NCBI GenBank assembly: GCA_024760905.1 | Contig: CM045729.1 | Coordinates: 54,590,080-54,654,079 of the forward strand | Reading direction: 5' to 3' | DNA from: Plotosus lineatus | Taxonomy: Eukaryota > Chordata > Actinopteri > Siluriformes > Plotosidae | DNA length: 64,000 nt | In this document: positions 1-10,713 of the stretch, in pieces | How the letters are laid out: each line of letters begins with the position of its first letter | Position numbering within the stretch: position 1 is the first letter of the stretch | Position numbers and translations under genes: made by a program | Notes under the pieces: generated by a model | Database searches by the model: none | The model's input: the letters and a program-made list of their open reading frames with translations, nothing else | What the model was told of the DNA's origin: nothing

Positions 1-578
1 GAAGAGATGAAGGTTGAAGTAATTTTCTGATACCTACCATTCTGTTGTCTCACCAAAACGTTCACAAACCTCACTCCAGTATGTTTGCCACAGTGCTCCT
101 GAGTGACATTAGTGTAAATGACTGTGGAACTGCTCTGTAAAATTGTCTTATATATGTGTATGATGAAAGCCTTTGCGCAGCTTTGAGTAGCTAAACTTGA
201 ATTGAATCATCTTCAGCAGTCACCATCAAACAGATGTCAGTAAAGGTATAAAAAAAAGTTATAGTACAATACAATATTTTCCTGGGTTCCTATTGTGAAT
301 GCAGATGACAAATCTACATGCTCTCATTGTTGATAACTTGATATTTTGCTTCACAGAGACCGCTGAGTTTTTTTCCGAATATAAAGTAAATATTTAATTC
401 TGGGCGTATAAGTGAGTCTGAGTCTTGTCAGTGGTTACACTGTGCACTATTGAGAAGGACATCAGATTTCTAAAAGAAACCGTGGGATGCATTTCCCCTT
501 AAAATGAGTGATTAGCTTCTTAGCCAGAATCTCTCCCGACCACTTGTACTGTATTTATGTTTCTTATTTATTACTCAC

Positions 579-740
579 AACTAGGATTGTAGCAGTAGAC
601 ATCCCATCTCTCGCTTTTGTTTATGCGATAACCATAATCGATAATTCCAACCTTTCCATATCCACAGTTGGATCCGGGTTTCACAATAGGGTAACCCACA
701 CGGCCTTTATCAAACCATCCAGCTGCACACACATGAAAGC
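579..740 (-). CDS. tnfaip6: TNFAIP6 exon 3 (second half of Link module)
   Basis: A 162-nt exon between acceptor ...CCAAAG (742-741) and donor GTGAGT (578-573). It encodes FHVCAAGWFDKGRVGYPI, NCGYGKVGIIDYGYR and SERWDVYCYNPS. It holds Link cysteines 2-4. Tyr at Link 59, Tyr at 78 and Arg at 81 (known hyaluronan contacts in human TSG-6) are conserved; Phe70 is Tyr. A weaker GT lies 3 nt earlier (581-580). The strong GTGAGT and the phase-1 end shared with mammalian TSG-6 decide the boundary. Positions 1-578 are intron with no further exon seen. Confidence 0.93.
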
Positions 741-854
741 CTTTGGAAAAAGAGAAATATGATATTCAGTCCTCAAATAAAAATAATGAAAAAAACACAA
801 CAACAACAACAACAACAATACGACTACTAATAATAATAGTATTAATAACAACAA

Positions 855-1178
855 TAACAATTGAGGTGTCACTCTGGTGCGGTAATTAGAACTGACGCCT
901 CACAGGGTTCGAGCCTGCTGGATAACTGAAGAATTTCTGTGTGAAGTTTTCTAGTCTCTTCATACCAGAATGGATTTCCTATGGTTTCCTCCAAAGTCCA
1001 AAGATAGATCTGATCACTCTAAATTGTCCAGAGGTGTGAGTGTGAATGTTTGTATGACTTGTGATGTTTCCTCACAATAGACTAGCAAGGTTACCATGGT
1101 TTACTCTGCCTCGTGTCCAACATCAGCTGGTATTGGTTCCAGGTCAGGCATGATCAGTGGAATAGAAAATGAATAAAA
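855..1178 (+). mobile_element. old SINE-like copy with CR1/L2-type tail
   Basis: Reads as the common fish tRNA-head element: ...GGTTCGAGCC near the start (B-box-like), then TTTCCTATGGTTTCCTCC..AAAGTCCAAAGA, GTGAGTGTGAATG and a GGTTCCAGGTCAGGC tail ending in GAATAAA. The tail resembles the 3' end of CR1/L2-group LINEs. Diverged and partly internal to TNFAIP6 intron 2. Confidence 0.5.
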
Positions 1179-1481
1179 CAATAAACAAAATAGAAACTAT
1201 GCATGCCTTATAAGTTTTTGAAAGGGCATTATACAGATCTATTCCAGTTAAAGCTAAAACAAATATATTTAATTTCCAGTAAACATCTGAGTTTCCCAGA
1301 TGCAGTGTTCCAATAAACTGTTTTTACTGGATTACCATGTGACAGAGAAAAATGAATTAAAATGAAGAATTAAGAAAAAAAACATTATCTCTGCTACACA
1401 TGATACATTCTTATATACATAATCTATATACATAATAATATATACATCCATAATACAATACAGCAAAATCAAATATATATG

Positions 1482-1604
<123 letters not shown>

Positions 1605-1717
1605 GATAGAGGATTTTCTGAGTAGATCCTTCCGTAGGAGAGTGCTCAATACTTTTTGGTAGAGCAAATTACAAAAATAAAAGGACAGGACAAAGACTTT
1701 CTATTGAAACTCCATTT

Positions 1718-1772
1718 ATCACTACAGATCTGTTTCGAGGGGTGGTGAAACCATTCTCTCTCTTCAGGTGAT
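1718..1772 (-). ncRNA. type I hammerhead ribozyme motif, copy A
   Basis: Minus strand, in order: stem I strand ATCAC (1772-1768), core CTGAAGA (1767-1761), stem II arms around TTTCA (1760-1737), core GAAA from 1736, stem III ACA/TGT closed by GATC (1726-1724 opposite 1733-1731), cleavage-site A (1723), stem I partner GTGAT (1722-1718). Stem I is a perfect 5 bp. The core fits CUGANGA...GAAA and the cut triplet is GTA. Stem II has two A-C mismatches and a bulged A, so activity may be reduced. Short stem III is typical of retroelement hammerheads. Confidence 0.7.
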
Positions 1773-1793
1773 TATAGAAAAATCTATATCGAA

Positions 1794-1839
<46 letters not shown>
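1794..1839. repeat. (TA)n between the inverted Penelope-like copies
   Basis: Uninterrupted TA/AT alternation forming the centre of the inverted repeat; it can itself form a cruciform. Confidence 0.95.
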
Positions 1840-1841
<2 letters not shown>

Positions 1842-1868
1842 AAGAATCTATATATAGAAGAATTTATA

Positions 1869-1923
1869 ATCACCTGAAGAGAGAGGATGGTTTCACCATC
1901 CCTCGAAACAGATCTGTATTGAT
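1869..1923 (+). ncRNA. type I hammerhead ribozyme motif, copy B
   Basis: Plus strand: ATCAC (1869-1873), CTGAAGA (1874-1880), stem II 1881-1904 (9 bp with one bulged A around a TTTCA loop), GAAA (1905-1908), stem III ACA/TGT with GATC loop (1908-1917), cleavage-site A (1918), TTGAT (1919-1923). Stem II is perfect where copy A has mismatches. In stem I the base pair next to the core is C opposed to T, the reverse of copy A, so each copy carries different damage to one shared fold. Confidence 0.7.
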
Positions 1924-1967
1924 AAATGGAGTTTCAATAGAAAGTCTTTGTCCTGTCCTTTTATTTT

Positions 1968-1968
<1 letters not shown>

Positions 1969-2040
<72 letters not shown>
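1969..2040. repeat. (TA)n microsatellite
   Basis: About 70 bp of alternating TA following the plus-strand Penelope-like copy. Confidence 0.95.
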
Positions 2041-2044
<4 letters not shown>

Positions 2045-2689
2045 CAAATGTTAGTTGCTTGATTTAGTAAAAGGCTAGCTAGCTAACATTACCGACTCAT
2101 GGGCTTGATCCGAATGTAATCAAGTAGCAAAGAATGGTTTGCAGTGAGAAAATGTGGAATTGTAAATGTGGCAGTTCATATTGTAATGTATTTGGAAGTT
2201 TGGTCATACTGAGATACCAATTTTCTATTTTGAGTCGCGGGCTGTGAAAACAATGAACCTTGATATGTTTTATGTTTATGCTTTATGTTTGGTAGCTGCC
2301 ATGTGTTTTCCTTAAAACCCTACCTGGATTTTACATATCAAAGGAATTTCTCTCATCAAACATTTTACTCACAGACCACATTGATCGTGCTCTGACAAAT
2401 AATCTCATGCTTCTTCTAATGAAAGTAAAATAGAAAATAATTTGTTCCCCATGAGCAATAGCTATCAGAGGAAAGTCTGAATACAGCCATTGGTGTATCA
2501 AAATTCACATTTTTGCTAAATGAGGCAGCAGCAACGAGTGGAATTAAAGACCCCCAGAATCATCTTTAACTGAAATGCTATGAAATTATCCAATACCTGA
2601 GCACAGAATTCAATTAAATAATTTTCACAACTTACAAAGTGTGCAGTGGTACAATTACGAGACTACAGCAAAAAAGTCTCTTTGATAAC

Positions 2690-2955
2690 TAATACTCCTG
2701 GGCTCGGGTGTTGCTGTGTGGCGTTTACATTTTCTCCTCGTGCTCGTGTGGGGTTCCTCCAGGTACTGCGGTTTCCTCCCACACCCCAAAGACATGCACA
2801 TTATATATAATTGGCTGTTCCAACTTGCCCCTAAATGTGAGTGTGTGAATTGTTGGGTGTAAGTTGGACCTGTTCTGGTGAGCTGTTTAGGACATAGCCT
2901 GCTTTCGCCTAGTGTCGACTGACATTTGGCAAATGAGCGAGTGAAATAAATAGTA
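2690..2955 (+). mobile_element. old SINE-like copy with CR1/L2-type tail
   Basis: Same family as the copy near 0.9-1.2 kb: CTCCAGGTACTGCGGTTTCC, CCCACACCCCAAAGACATGC, GTGAGTGTGTGAATTG and a final GAGCGAGTGAAATAAATA tail. Diverged, inside TNFAIP6 intron 2. Confidence 0.5.
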
Positions 2956-3111
2956 CTGTACTTTGTTAACTATTAGTTTGCCTTGATTTTGGATAGCTGA
3001 ATTTAAAGTTGAATTTAAAATTGTTTTATTTTATTTTATAAACAAATCATGTGTTTCCCTGGCCTAGATTTTAACATCAATTCAAAACAACAATAAATCA
3101 GCAGTAGAGAC

Positions 3112-3249
3112 CTATTTGTCTGGCAGCTTCAAGTTGATCATAAGTGGCTAGTAAGCCCCCCTCAAACTTGCACACAGCTTTGGCCTCCTTATATGTCAGC
3201 TGGTATCTCCCTTTGCGAGATTCCCGGTGGTACACTCCAGCTGCTTGTT
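3112..3249 (-). CDS. tnfaip6: TNFAIP6 exon 2 (first half of Link module)
   Basis: A 138-nt exon between acceptor ...CTCTAG (3250-3251) and donor GTCTCT (3111-3110). It encodes QAAGVYHRESRKGRYQLTY, then KEAKAVCKFEGG and LATYDQLEAARQI. It contains Link cysteine 1 and the beta1-alpha1 segment. The hyaluronan-contact tyrosine that follows the basic residue near Link position 11 is kept, with Arg where human has Lys. It ends in phase 1 and joins exon 3 as Gly. Confidence 0.93.
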
Positions 3250-3465
3250 CTAGAGTTAAAAGAAAAACACACATAAGTTACTGTTGCTGCATCACTGGGC
3301 CTCCATGTGGTCGCAGATCTGTTCAGCGTCCAGCAGCTTTGTTTGTTCTTTAAACAACAACAAAACAGGGCCTAAAATAGAAAATGGAAATATACAGAAT
3401 TGTTTGTGAGAGAAGTGAAACTCTGGCAATGTAAAACACACTTAAAATGTTTAAAGAATAAACTA

Positions 3466-4247
3466 CAGTGATACCTCTGCTCACGAACATAATTGGTTCC
3501 TAGAAAGTGTGTGTGAGGCGAAAAGTTCGTCTTCCGAACATTTATTTCCCATAAGAAACCATTAAAATGAGAATAATCCGTTCCCAGGTCCCCATAAAAC
3601 ATAATTTTCTACTAAATAAGCCTTAAAACTACACAAAAATATACCTTATTTTATGTATAATAAATGTCTATTGTATTGTAATTAAAGAAATAAACTGTAC
3701 TGTATAATAAAGTCGTTTTATTTACCTTTGTGATGGTAGTTGATGGCTTGATGGAATGGAGTGGGAGGAGGAGGGAGGGAGGGACTTACTGTTTGGAAGG
3801 AGTGTTTGGAAACGCCTACTGTTTGGAAACACGCATAGCCACACACGCACCCTTAATAGCTTCCTTGTTCTTAAGGATGGTGGTAGACTTAGCGTACTGG
3901 TACTGGGACGCTGAGTCACACAAACGCACACCTCGTTCGTGTTTTTCAATGATCTCCGCCTGTGGTGGGGTCTTTTTCGGTGCCATAATAGCAAAAGTAC
4001 ACTCAATATGGTCCAAAATGTCTAGCAAACACAAACCACTTCCGCATTCAAAGAAAGGGGGTGACGAACTGTGATGCCGTGAGCGTGCGTCAGCTTCTCG
4101 TGGCCGCCACCGTGGCGCTGTTCGACCGCGTGGTTTGGTTCGTCCGCCGAAAAGTAGTTCGTCAGCCGAGACTATATTTTCGCGAATTTAAAGTTCTTGA
4201 GGCGAAAAGTTCGTGAGCTTAAGCGTTCGTCAGCCGAGGTTTGACTG
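3466..4247. mobile_element. pogo/Tigger-like non-autonomous DNA transposon
   Basis: Ends are inverted: CAGTGATACCTCTGCTCACG on the left and, reading inward from the right, CAGTCAAACCTCGGCTGACG. Both are flanked by TA (3464-3465 and 4248-4249), the Tc1/mariner/pogo target duplication. The interior repeats GCGAAAAGTTCGT near both ends. No transposase is recognisable. Located in TNFAIP6 intron 1. Confidence 0.75.
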
Positions 4248-4710
4248 TACTTTAAAAATGTTAGTTAAAAACACTTGAACCACAAGTTTAACATGTTCAA
4301 TTTACTGTCTCGATTTCCTATCTATGTCTCTTATATAAACCTGAGAGCATGACATTGCAGAAGCTGTGGTCTATTTGACATCAACAAAAAGATTCATCGG
4401 ATACTTTCATCAGACAGACAGACAGACAGACAGACATTTATTCAGTATAAGGCCATTGGCCCATAATACATACATATATACAGTAAATATATATGTTGCA
4501 TGAGTTTGCAAGAGTACTTCCATGATTAAAGGGAGCCATCAGAGATCCTTATTTTCTTAACATTATATAAAAATAGCCACAAGTTTTTAATGACACATTC
4601 ATTTGTTGAAGACATTAGATTAACAAAGCTATATTTTGATAGTGGATGGTTCGTATGTTTAGCTAAAAGATCATTTCTTATAATACTTTAGGCTTTGCAA
4701 TAAAGCAGTA

Positions 4711-5016
4711 AGTAAGGTAAAGTCTGTTGGGTTTTTACACCCGAGCCTTGTGGCTCATCAGGCCGGTGCTTATCCCCGGTTTCCATAGCGTGAAGCGACC
4801 AGGAGTTCAACTCCCCCTGGATGGGATGCTAGTCATCACAGGTTACCTTCCCAGTATATTTCACTGGTACCCATTTATACTGCTGGGTGAACAGAGGCAC
4901 ACTTGTGGTTGAGACCTTGCCCAGGGGTCTTAGCACAGTGAGGGTCTCGGTGGGATTTGAACTCACAACCTCCCGATCATGAGCGCATCACCCTAACCAC
5001 TACGCCACCGGCCCCA
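4711..5016 (-). mobile_element. tRNA-derived SINE, family B
   Basis: Flanked by a perfect 13-bp duplication CAATAAAGCAGTA (4698-4710 and 5017-5029). On the minus strand it begins GGGGCCGGTGGCGTAGTGGT, with a B-box-like GAGTTCAAATCCCACC, and ends in GGTAAGGT-like units after GGGTGTAAAAACCCAACAGA. It is the same family as the copy at 12033-12344. It is a SINE head, not a functional tRNA gene. Confidence 0.85.
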
Positions 5017-6075
5017 CAATAAAGCAGTACAGTACATGTTTTCATCTTCAATTAGATTAAGATTATGTTTTTGGCAGAAAGGAAAAACACAACACCGAAG
5101 GCACATTGTTGTATCTGCCCGTTTCTGTGCTCAAAAAAAATTACCACATCTAAAATTTGACAAGCAATTTCTTAAATATGGATCTAAATCTAAGCTGAGA
5201 TAAGCGTCGACATTTAGTAGGGACTTAAAAACTACTGTATACAATTAGAGCAGTGCTTCTCAATTATTTTCAGTAGCGCACCCTCTAGGAAAAAAAAAAC
5301 ATTTCATGCCCCCCCCCTCACCACCCCGCGAACGACGATAAATACTGGAGTACTATTTGTCTATTAAAATGTTATTAGTACACCTCTGCATAACATTGTA
5401 TCTTTAACATTAAAAACAAAAAAGAAAGAAATATAGTTCAACTTACAACAAAGAAACACTTCACGAATATTTTAAAATCTGTAACAGAAAAGACCGCACA
5501 CCATAGTGTGACAGTGAGAGCACCACTGCCAACAACTGGAGTGGAGGTGCAATTACACTTAATTCCTGAACACCAGGGGTCGGGAACCTGTGGCTCTTTT
5601 GATAACTGTATCTGGCTCTCAGATAAATCAGGTGGCCTTTCTTAACAGAATAACGAATATAATTTCACTCATTTACATAAAAAAAAATTAAAAAGCCATC
5701 AAATAAAACAAAAACAGATGAATAAATATCGCACATTTAAATCTATACATTTATTTTCAATGCCATGTCACTGTGGCGCGCAGCGGAGAGCCAATCCTTT
5801 CTGTACGCCAGTATGCGGGCAGGTCCGATACCTTGAAACTCTAATTTTATTGGATTATAACAACAGCTACAGACTGCGCGTGTTGTTTTTGGGTAAAGAG
5901 GTAAATTTCCTCGTTTTTGATCAGCTCATTTGCACGAAGCCAAGCACAGCTGGCAAGCAAACACAAATAGACAGACATGAAAAAACTTCAACCCGCAGTC
6001 CAGCTGACTGCCAAAACTTGGAACACACTTCCTGTCACATAAACACTGCGGCGTGTGAGTCCTGTCGTATTGACC

Positions 6076-6243
6076 ATGTTTGGCGCCACATGCGCACGCG
6101 AGCAGTCCTTCTCACACCTGAAAAGCATCAAGACCAACCTGCGGTCACATTTAACAGATGGAAACCTAAATGCCTGCATGAAGCTGAACCTTAGCACGCA
6201 TCGCATTAATAGTAAAAAAAGTACTTTTCTTATTAATAAATAG
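6076..6243 (+). pseudogene. hAT transposase C-terminal dimerisation fragment
   Basis: The plus-frame peptide MFGATCAREQSFSHLKSIKT, followed by LRSHLTDGNLNACMKL, fits the FGSTYxCEQxFSxLKxxKSxxRxxLTDxxLxxCLR pattern of the hAT dimerisation region (ZBED5/GTF2IRD2-like group). Only this end survives and the frame upstream is broken, so it is a remnant. Confidence 0.7.
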
Positions 6244-6347
6244 CTTCGTTATGACAATGTTGTTTAAAATAAATTCAGAGTCTTATTATACTCTAAAATT
6301 ATTTGTCTTCTTTTTCAATTTAGTTGTATTCAGTAGTAATATACTGT

Positions 6348-6458
<111 letters not shown>

Positions 6459-7182
6459 CTCTCAGAGGATTAGATTTTAAAATATGTCTTTTTTTTTTTT
6501 TTTGTGGCTCTCAGTCAAAAAGGTTCCCGACCCCTGCCGTACACTATTCCAGAAAAACGTGTTCCCCAGGGTCATACATGCTCCCTCGGCATCAAGATGC
6601 CTATAAACAAAATATGCATAGGTCCATATGAGTTAAATTCAAGAAAATATGATTATGTATAGTTGTTAAAAAAAAAGCATGTTATGTTTTCCAGATGTTC
6701 TGTGTATGAAATTGGAAGTAAGCCTTTTTTATTTTAGTCCCTCATTACAGTTATCATTTTGTTCCTTGAGATGCAAACAATATAAAATGTACCCCTAAAT
6801 GTACCAGTGACCTTTAAGGTAAAATGATGGTCCACCAGAGTTATATTTCTCGAACTAAACTTAATACCATTTGTTCTGAGGCAACACTATTAAGATTACA
6901 ACCACAAGAGATTTAGAGCCATGGGAATAGATGTTGGTCACACTGATTTCAAAAATTGGCAACTGACTGAAGTTTGTTTTCACATATTGAGCCACTAATG
7001 ATGAATGACTCGACTGTTCTGAGTTAATTACCACAGTGTGGTTTGAATGTAGCAATGTACTGTATCTGCGTAAGATACTGAGGTCACTTCCCCTAGTTTA
7101 CAAGACTCCCTCAGAGGAAGCACAGACACTTAGCACTTAGACAGTCATAAATGCCTGCCCCATAATTTGAGACAGTGGCCAA

Positions 7183-7958
<776 letters not shown>

Positions 7959-8240
7959 ATCAAGGGCCCAACAGCAGCAGCTTGGTGATACTGGGGCTTG
8001 AACTGTTGACATTGTTCTCAGTAACCCTGAGCCTTCACACTGATCCTTCACTGACTAATACAGATCATTTGTGCTAATAATTGTTGGAGGGGACCAGACA
8101 AATATTCCCAATTTTTTTAAAGCTCTCTGACATTCCTATCCTTGTTGGGATATTTGGTTCCCACCAATAAAGTAAAACATGTCCTCTGTCCCACCTTCTT
8201 CTTTATATCTCGTCAATTTCAATGTAAGAACAAAGTTTAC

Positions 8241-8349
8241 CGAGCCAGATGGAGTTGTGCAGAATTCCATTCTTGTATCCCCAGCTCTGAGTCTCCTTCA
8301 CGACGCATGAGAATGCGAGCAGAGTAGCTGCAGTGTGTACGTACAGCAT
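8241..8349 (-). CDS. tnfaip6: TNFAIP6 exon 1 (start codon, signal peptide)
   Basis: ATG is the complement of 8347-8349, the only methionine upstream in this frame. The 36 codons start MLYVHTAATLLAF, a hydrophobic signal peptide, and end with the family-typical block WGYKNGILHNSIWL. The last base (8241) is followed by donor GTAAAC, leaving phase 1; the G joins AA of exon 2 to give Glu, matching the WLEQAAGVY junction expected for TSG-6. The signal cleavage site probably lies just before the SWGYKNG block. Confidence 0.9.
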
Positions 8350-8431
8350 CCTGACCACAATGAGTACGACATCTGCACGGATTCTAAATAACAGCTGGAA
8401 TAGTGCACGCGCCAGAGTACCCACTCCTCCA

Positions 8432-8454
8432 GGGGGCGGAGTCTGTGCTTTAAA
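8432..8454 (-). promoter_or_regulatory. possible TNFAIP6 proximal promoter: GC box and TTTAAA
   Basis: About 85-105 nt upstream of the TNFAIP6 ATG there is a GC-box-like CCGCCCC (complement of 8432-8440) and an AT element TTTAAA (8449-8454) next to a ~20 bp A/T homopolymer. The position suits a core promoter, but no transcription start can be read from sequence and the AT element abuts a poly-A run, so this is only suggestive. Confidence 0.25.
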
Positions 8455-8844
8455 AAAAAAAAAAAAAAAAAAGTGCTTCACACGCAGCAGAACTGACACG
8501 TTTAATGGTTCAAACCAGCAACACCTTAAAATAACTGTGTGTACGTTAGATGTGACGTTGGATGTGACGCAAAGCTTTGGCCATCTCATCTACATTCTCA
8601 TTGGTCAGTAAAAGTTGTACGCCAACGTTATTCACCGTCAGATGACGTCAACGACGAGGAAAAAGTATCGGAGTGTGAGCATATTCACTCCCTTATTAAA
8701 ATAGAAATAACTTCCCCGTGTTTATTAATGAATAAAGTAAAAATATATACAAATAAAGAGTTAATAAATAGATTTTTTTTGTGTCATAATTCTGGGGATA
8801 TGATGAGATCACAGAGTTCATGAAACTCACAGATAATATATTTA

Positions 8845-9075
8845 ATCATTTACTCACTTATTTGGCAAACCACCCAATCCTTCTAGGGTTGCAGGGACAC
8901 CGGAGCCTATCTCAGCTGACATTAGGTGGTCTACAGGACTCCCTAAACAACTCACCAGACCATCACAGTGCACAAACCCTTTCAAATGGTCTGGACTTTG
9001 GGAGGAAACTGGAGTATCCAGACTAAACCCACACAAGGACATGGAGAACATGCAAACTGTACACAGAAACAAATA
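8845..9075 (-). mobile_element. old CR1/L2-type tail or related SINE copy
   Basis: On the plus strand: CTAGGGTTGCAGGGACACCGG, CTATCTCAGCTGACATTAGG, GTCTGGACTTTGGGAGGAAA and ACATGGAGAACATGCAAACT. This is the conserved fish LINE/SINE tail text in reverse. It lies just upstream of TNFAIP6. Confidence 0.5.
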
Positions 9076-9105
9076 GTCCTACAGTAGTTAATACACATTT
9101 ATTAC

Positions 9106-9665
9106 TGTTCTTCTTCTTCTTCTTCTTCTTCTTCTTCTTCTTCTTCTTTTCCTTTCAGCTGTTCCCTTCAGGGTCGCCACAGCCGCATCATTTGCCTCCA
9201 TCTCACCCTGTCCTCTGTATCTTCTTCTCTTACACCAACTGCCTTCATGTCCTCCTTGACCACATCCATAAAGCTTCTCTTTGTTCTTCCTCTAGGCCTT
9301 CTGCCTGGTAGTTCCAACCACAGCATCCTACTACCAATATACTCACTATCCCTCCTCTGTACATGTCCAAACCATCTCAATCTAGCCTCTCTGACTTTGT
9401 CTCCAAAACGTCTTACATGTGCTGTCCCTCTGATGTGCTCATTCCTGATCCTATCCATCCTCGTTACTCCCAAAGAGAACCTCAACATTTTCATCTCTGC
9501 TACCTCCAGCTCTGCCTCCTGTCTTTTCCCCAGGGCCACTGTTTCTAAACCTTACAACATCGCTGTACAACAACTTTTCCTTTCATTCTTGCCGATACCT
9601 TCCTATCACACATCACACCGGACACTTTTCTCCAACCATTCCAACCAGCCTGCACACGCTTCAGC
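9106..9665 (-). mobile_element. 5'-truncated LINE (same family as the 30.1-33.1 kb element)
   Basis: The minus strand ends in a (GAA)n tail (9106-9147) preceded by the family 3' end GCGACCCTGAAGGGAACAGC. The frame 9539-9168 encodes the family C-terminus: MALGKRQEAELEVAEMKMLR, IRGTAHVRRFGDKVREARL, RWFGHVQRR and RPRGRTKRSFMDVVKEDMKA. Sequence upstream stops near 9665, as expected of 5' truncation. Confidence 0.85.
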
Positions 9666-9875
9666 CCAAGTACTTAACACGCTTTTTACTGTTATATTAT
9701 ATAAGTGTTATAATAATAATAATAATACACATTTATTTCTGTGATATTACCAAAATTACATCTGATACAAATTATGGACAATATAAACAAAAGGCCTTGA
9801 TCGTATGTGAAATGTTTCCAAGGAAAACAATGTATGATACTACATTTGTCTGTACCTCAAAAACAGATAAAGGTT

Positions 9876-10251
9876 CTTCTTACTTTCCTTTCGGCTGTTC
9901 CCTTTCAGGGGTCGCCACAGCGAATCATCTGCCTCCATCTTCATGGAAGTCATATTAATGATTCCCACATTTGGTTAGGCATAGGTTTTTATGTCGGATG
10001 CCCTTCCTGACACAACCCTTTCGCAAGGGACAGAATCACGCTGACGGCTTTGCAGCTACTCTTGTCGAAAGTCAGCAATGGTTCTTTTACATGAACCTCT
10101 CACCATAGACAGTGAGAGACATGGCCGGCCTTTGATAACCCAGTTAGCTGCACTAGGGGGATAGTGACAACCTTGTGGAGAGTGGGATTCGAATCCCCAA
10201 CTCTAGGATCAGTGATCCAGCACCTTTTACCACCAGGCCACCACTCCCTCT
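9876..10251 (-). mobile_element. tRNA-derived SINE, family A with LINE-matching tail
   Basis: Perfect 17-bp duplication AAAAACAGATAAAGGTT (9859-9875, 10252-10268). On the minus strand: a tRNA-like head with GATTCGAATCCCACTC, a body with GGCCATGTCTCTCACTGTC, then AAGGGTTGTGTCAGGAAGGG, then GTGGCGACCCCTGAAAGGGA. The last part equals the 3' end of the 30 kb LINE family. Confidence 0.9.
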
Positions 10252-10371
10252 AAAAACAGATAAAGGTTACGGATAAAAAAAAAAAATAGAGAAAATCAGA
10301 AAGGGGGATCAAAACTTTTCATACCGCTGATGTGCCTTTATAATCCATTCAGTCACTGAACAAATGTTACT

Positions 10372-10713
10372 AGGGGCAGTGGTGGTCTAGTGGTATAGGG
10401 CGCTGGCTCACTGATCCAAAAGGTTGGGGGTTCGAGTCCCACTCTCCACAAGGTTGTCACTGTGTCCCCCAGTGCGGCTAACTGGGTTATCAAAGGCCGG
10501 CCATGTCTCTCACTGTCTATGGTGAGCGGCATGTAAAAGAACCATCGCTGACTTTCGTAAAGAGTAGCTGCAAAGCCGTTGGCGTGTTTCCGCCCTGCGA
10601 TCGCCTGGCGAGCTGTCCAGGGTGTATTCTGCCCTCGCCCGAAGTTGGCTGGGATGGGCACCAGCCTCCCCGCGACCCAAATTAGGATTAAGCAGTTACA
10701 GAAAATGAACTGA
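10372..10713 (+). mobile_element. tRNA-derived SINE, family A with alternate tail
   Basis: 17-bp duplication ACTGAACAAATGTTACT (10355-10371, 10714-10730). Same head and body as the 9876-10251 copy (GGGTTCGAGTCCCACTCTCC), but the 3' part is CTGCCCTCGCCCGAAGTTGG ... CCGCGACCCAAATTAGGATT and ends AGAAAATGAACTGA, not the LINE-matching tail. Confidence 0.9.

Larger units (their letters stand above)
1610..1975. mobile_element. Penelope-like fragments in inverted orientation with hammerhead motifs
   Basis: Two copies of one ~115-bp unit face away from each other around an AT tract. On the minus strand (1792-1676) and the plus strand (1861-1968) both read ATCACCTGAAGA..GAAAC, then TCAATAGAAAGTCTTTGTCC and TGTCCTTTTATTTTT. 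The left copy extends to 1610 with GAGCACTCTCCTACGGAAGG. A third copy is at 29.88-30.03 kb. Assignment to Penelope-like pseudo-LTRs is inferred from the hammerhead motif, the inverted arrangement and flanking AT repeats, all known for that class; no reverse transcriptase is present to prove it. Confidence 0.6.

Noticed and set aside
3730..4074. 114-codon open frame on the plus strand
   Set aside because: Lies wholly inside a TA-flanked non-autonomous transposon and shows no transposase motif.
9247..9744. 165-codon plus-strand frame
   Set aside because: Antisense to the 3' end of a truncated LINE; the same shadow recurs at 23.0 and 47.6 kb.
10372..10450. tRNA gene in the SINE head
   Set aside because: B-box-like text is present but the cloverleaf is incomplete and the unit sits inside a duplicated SINE with target-site duplications.
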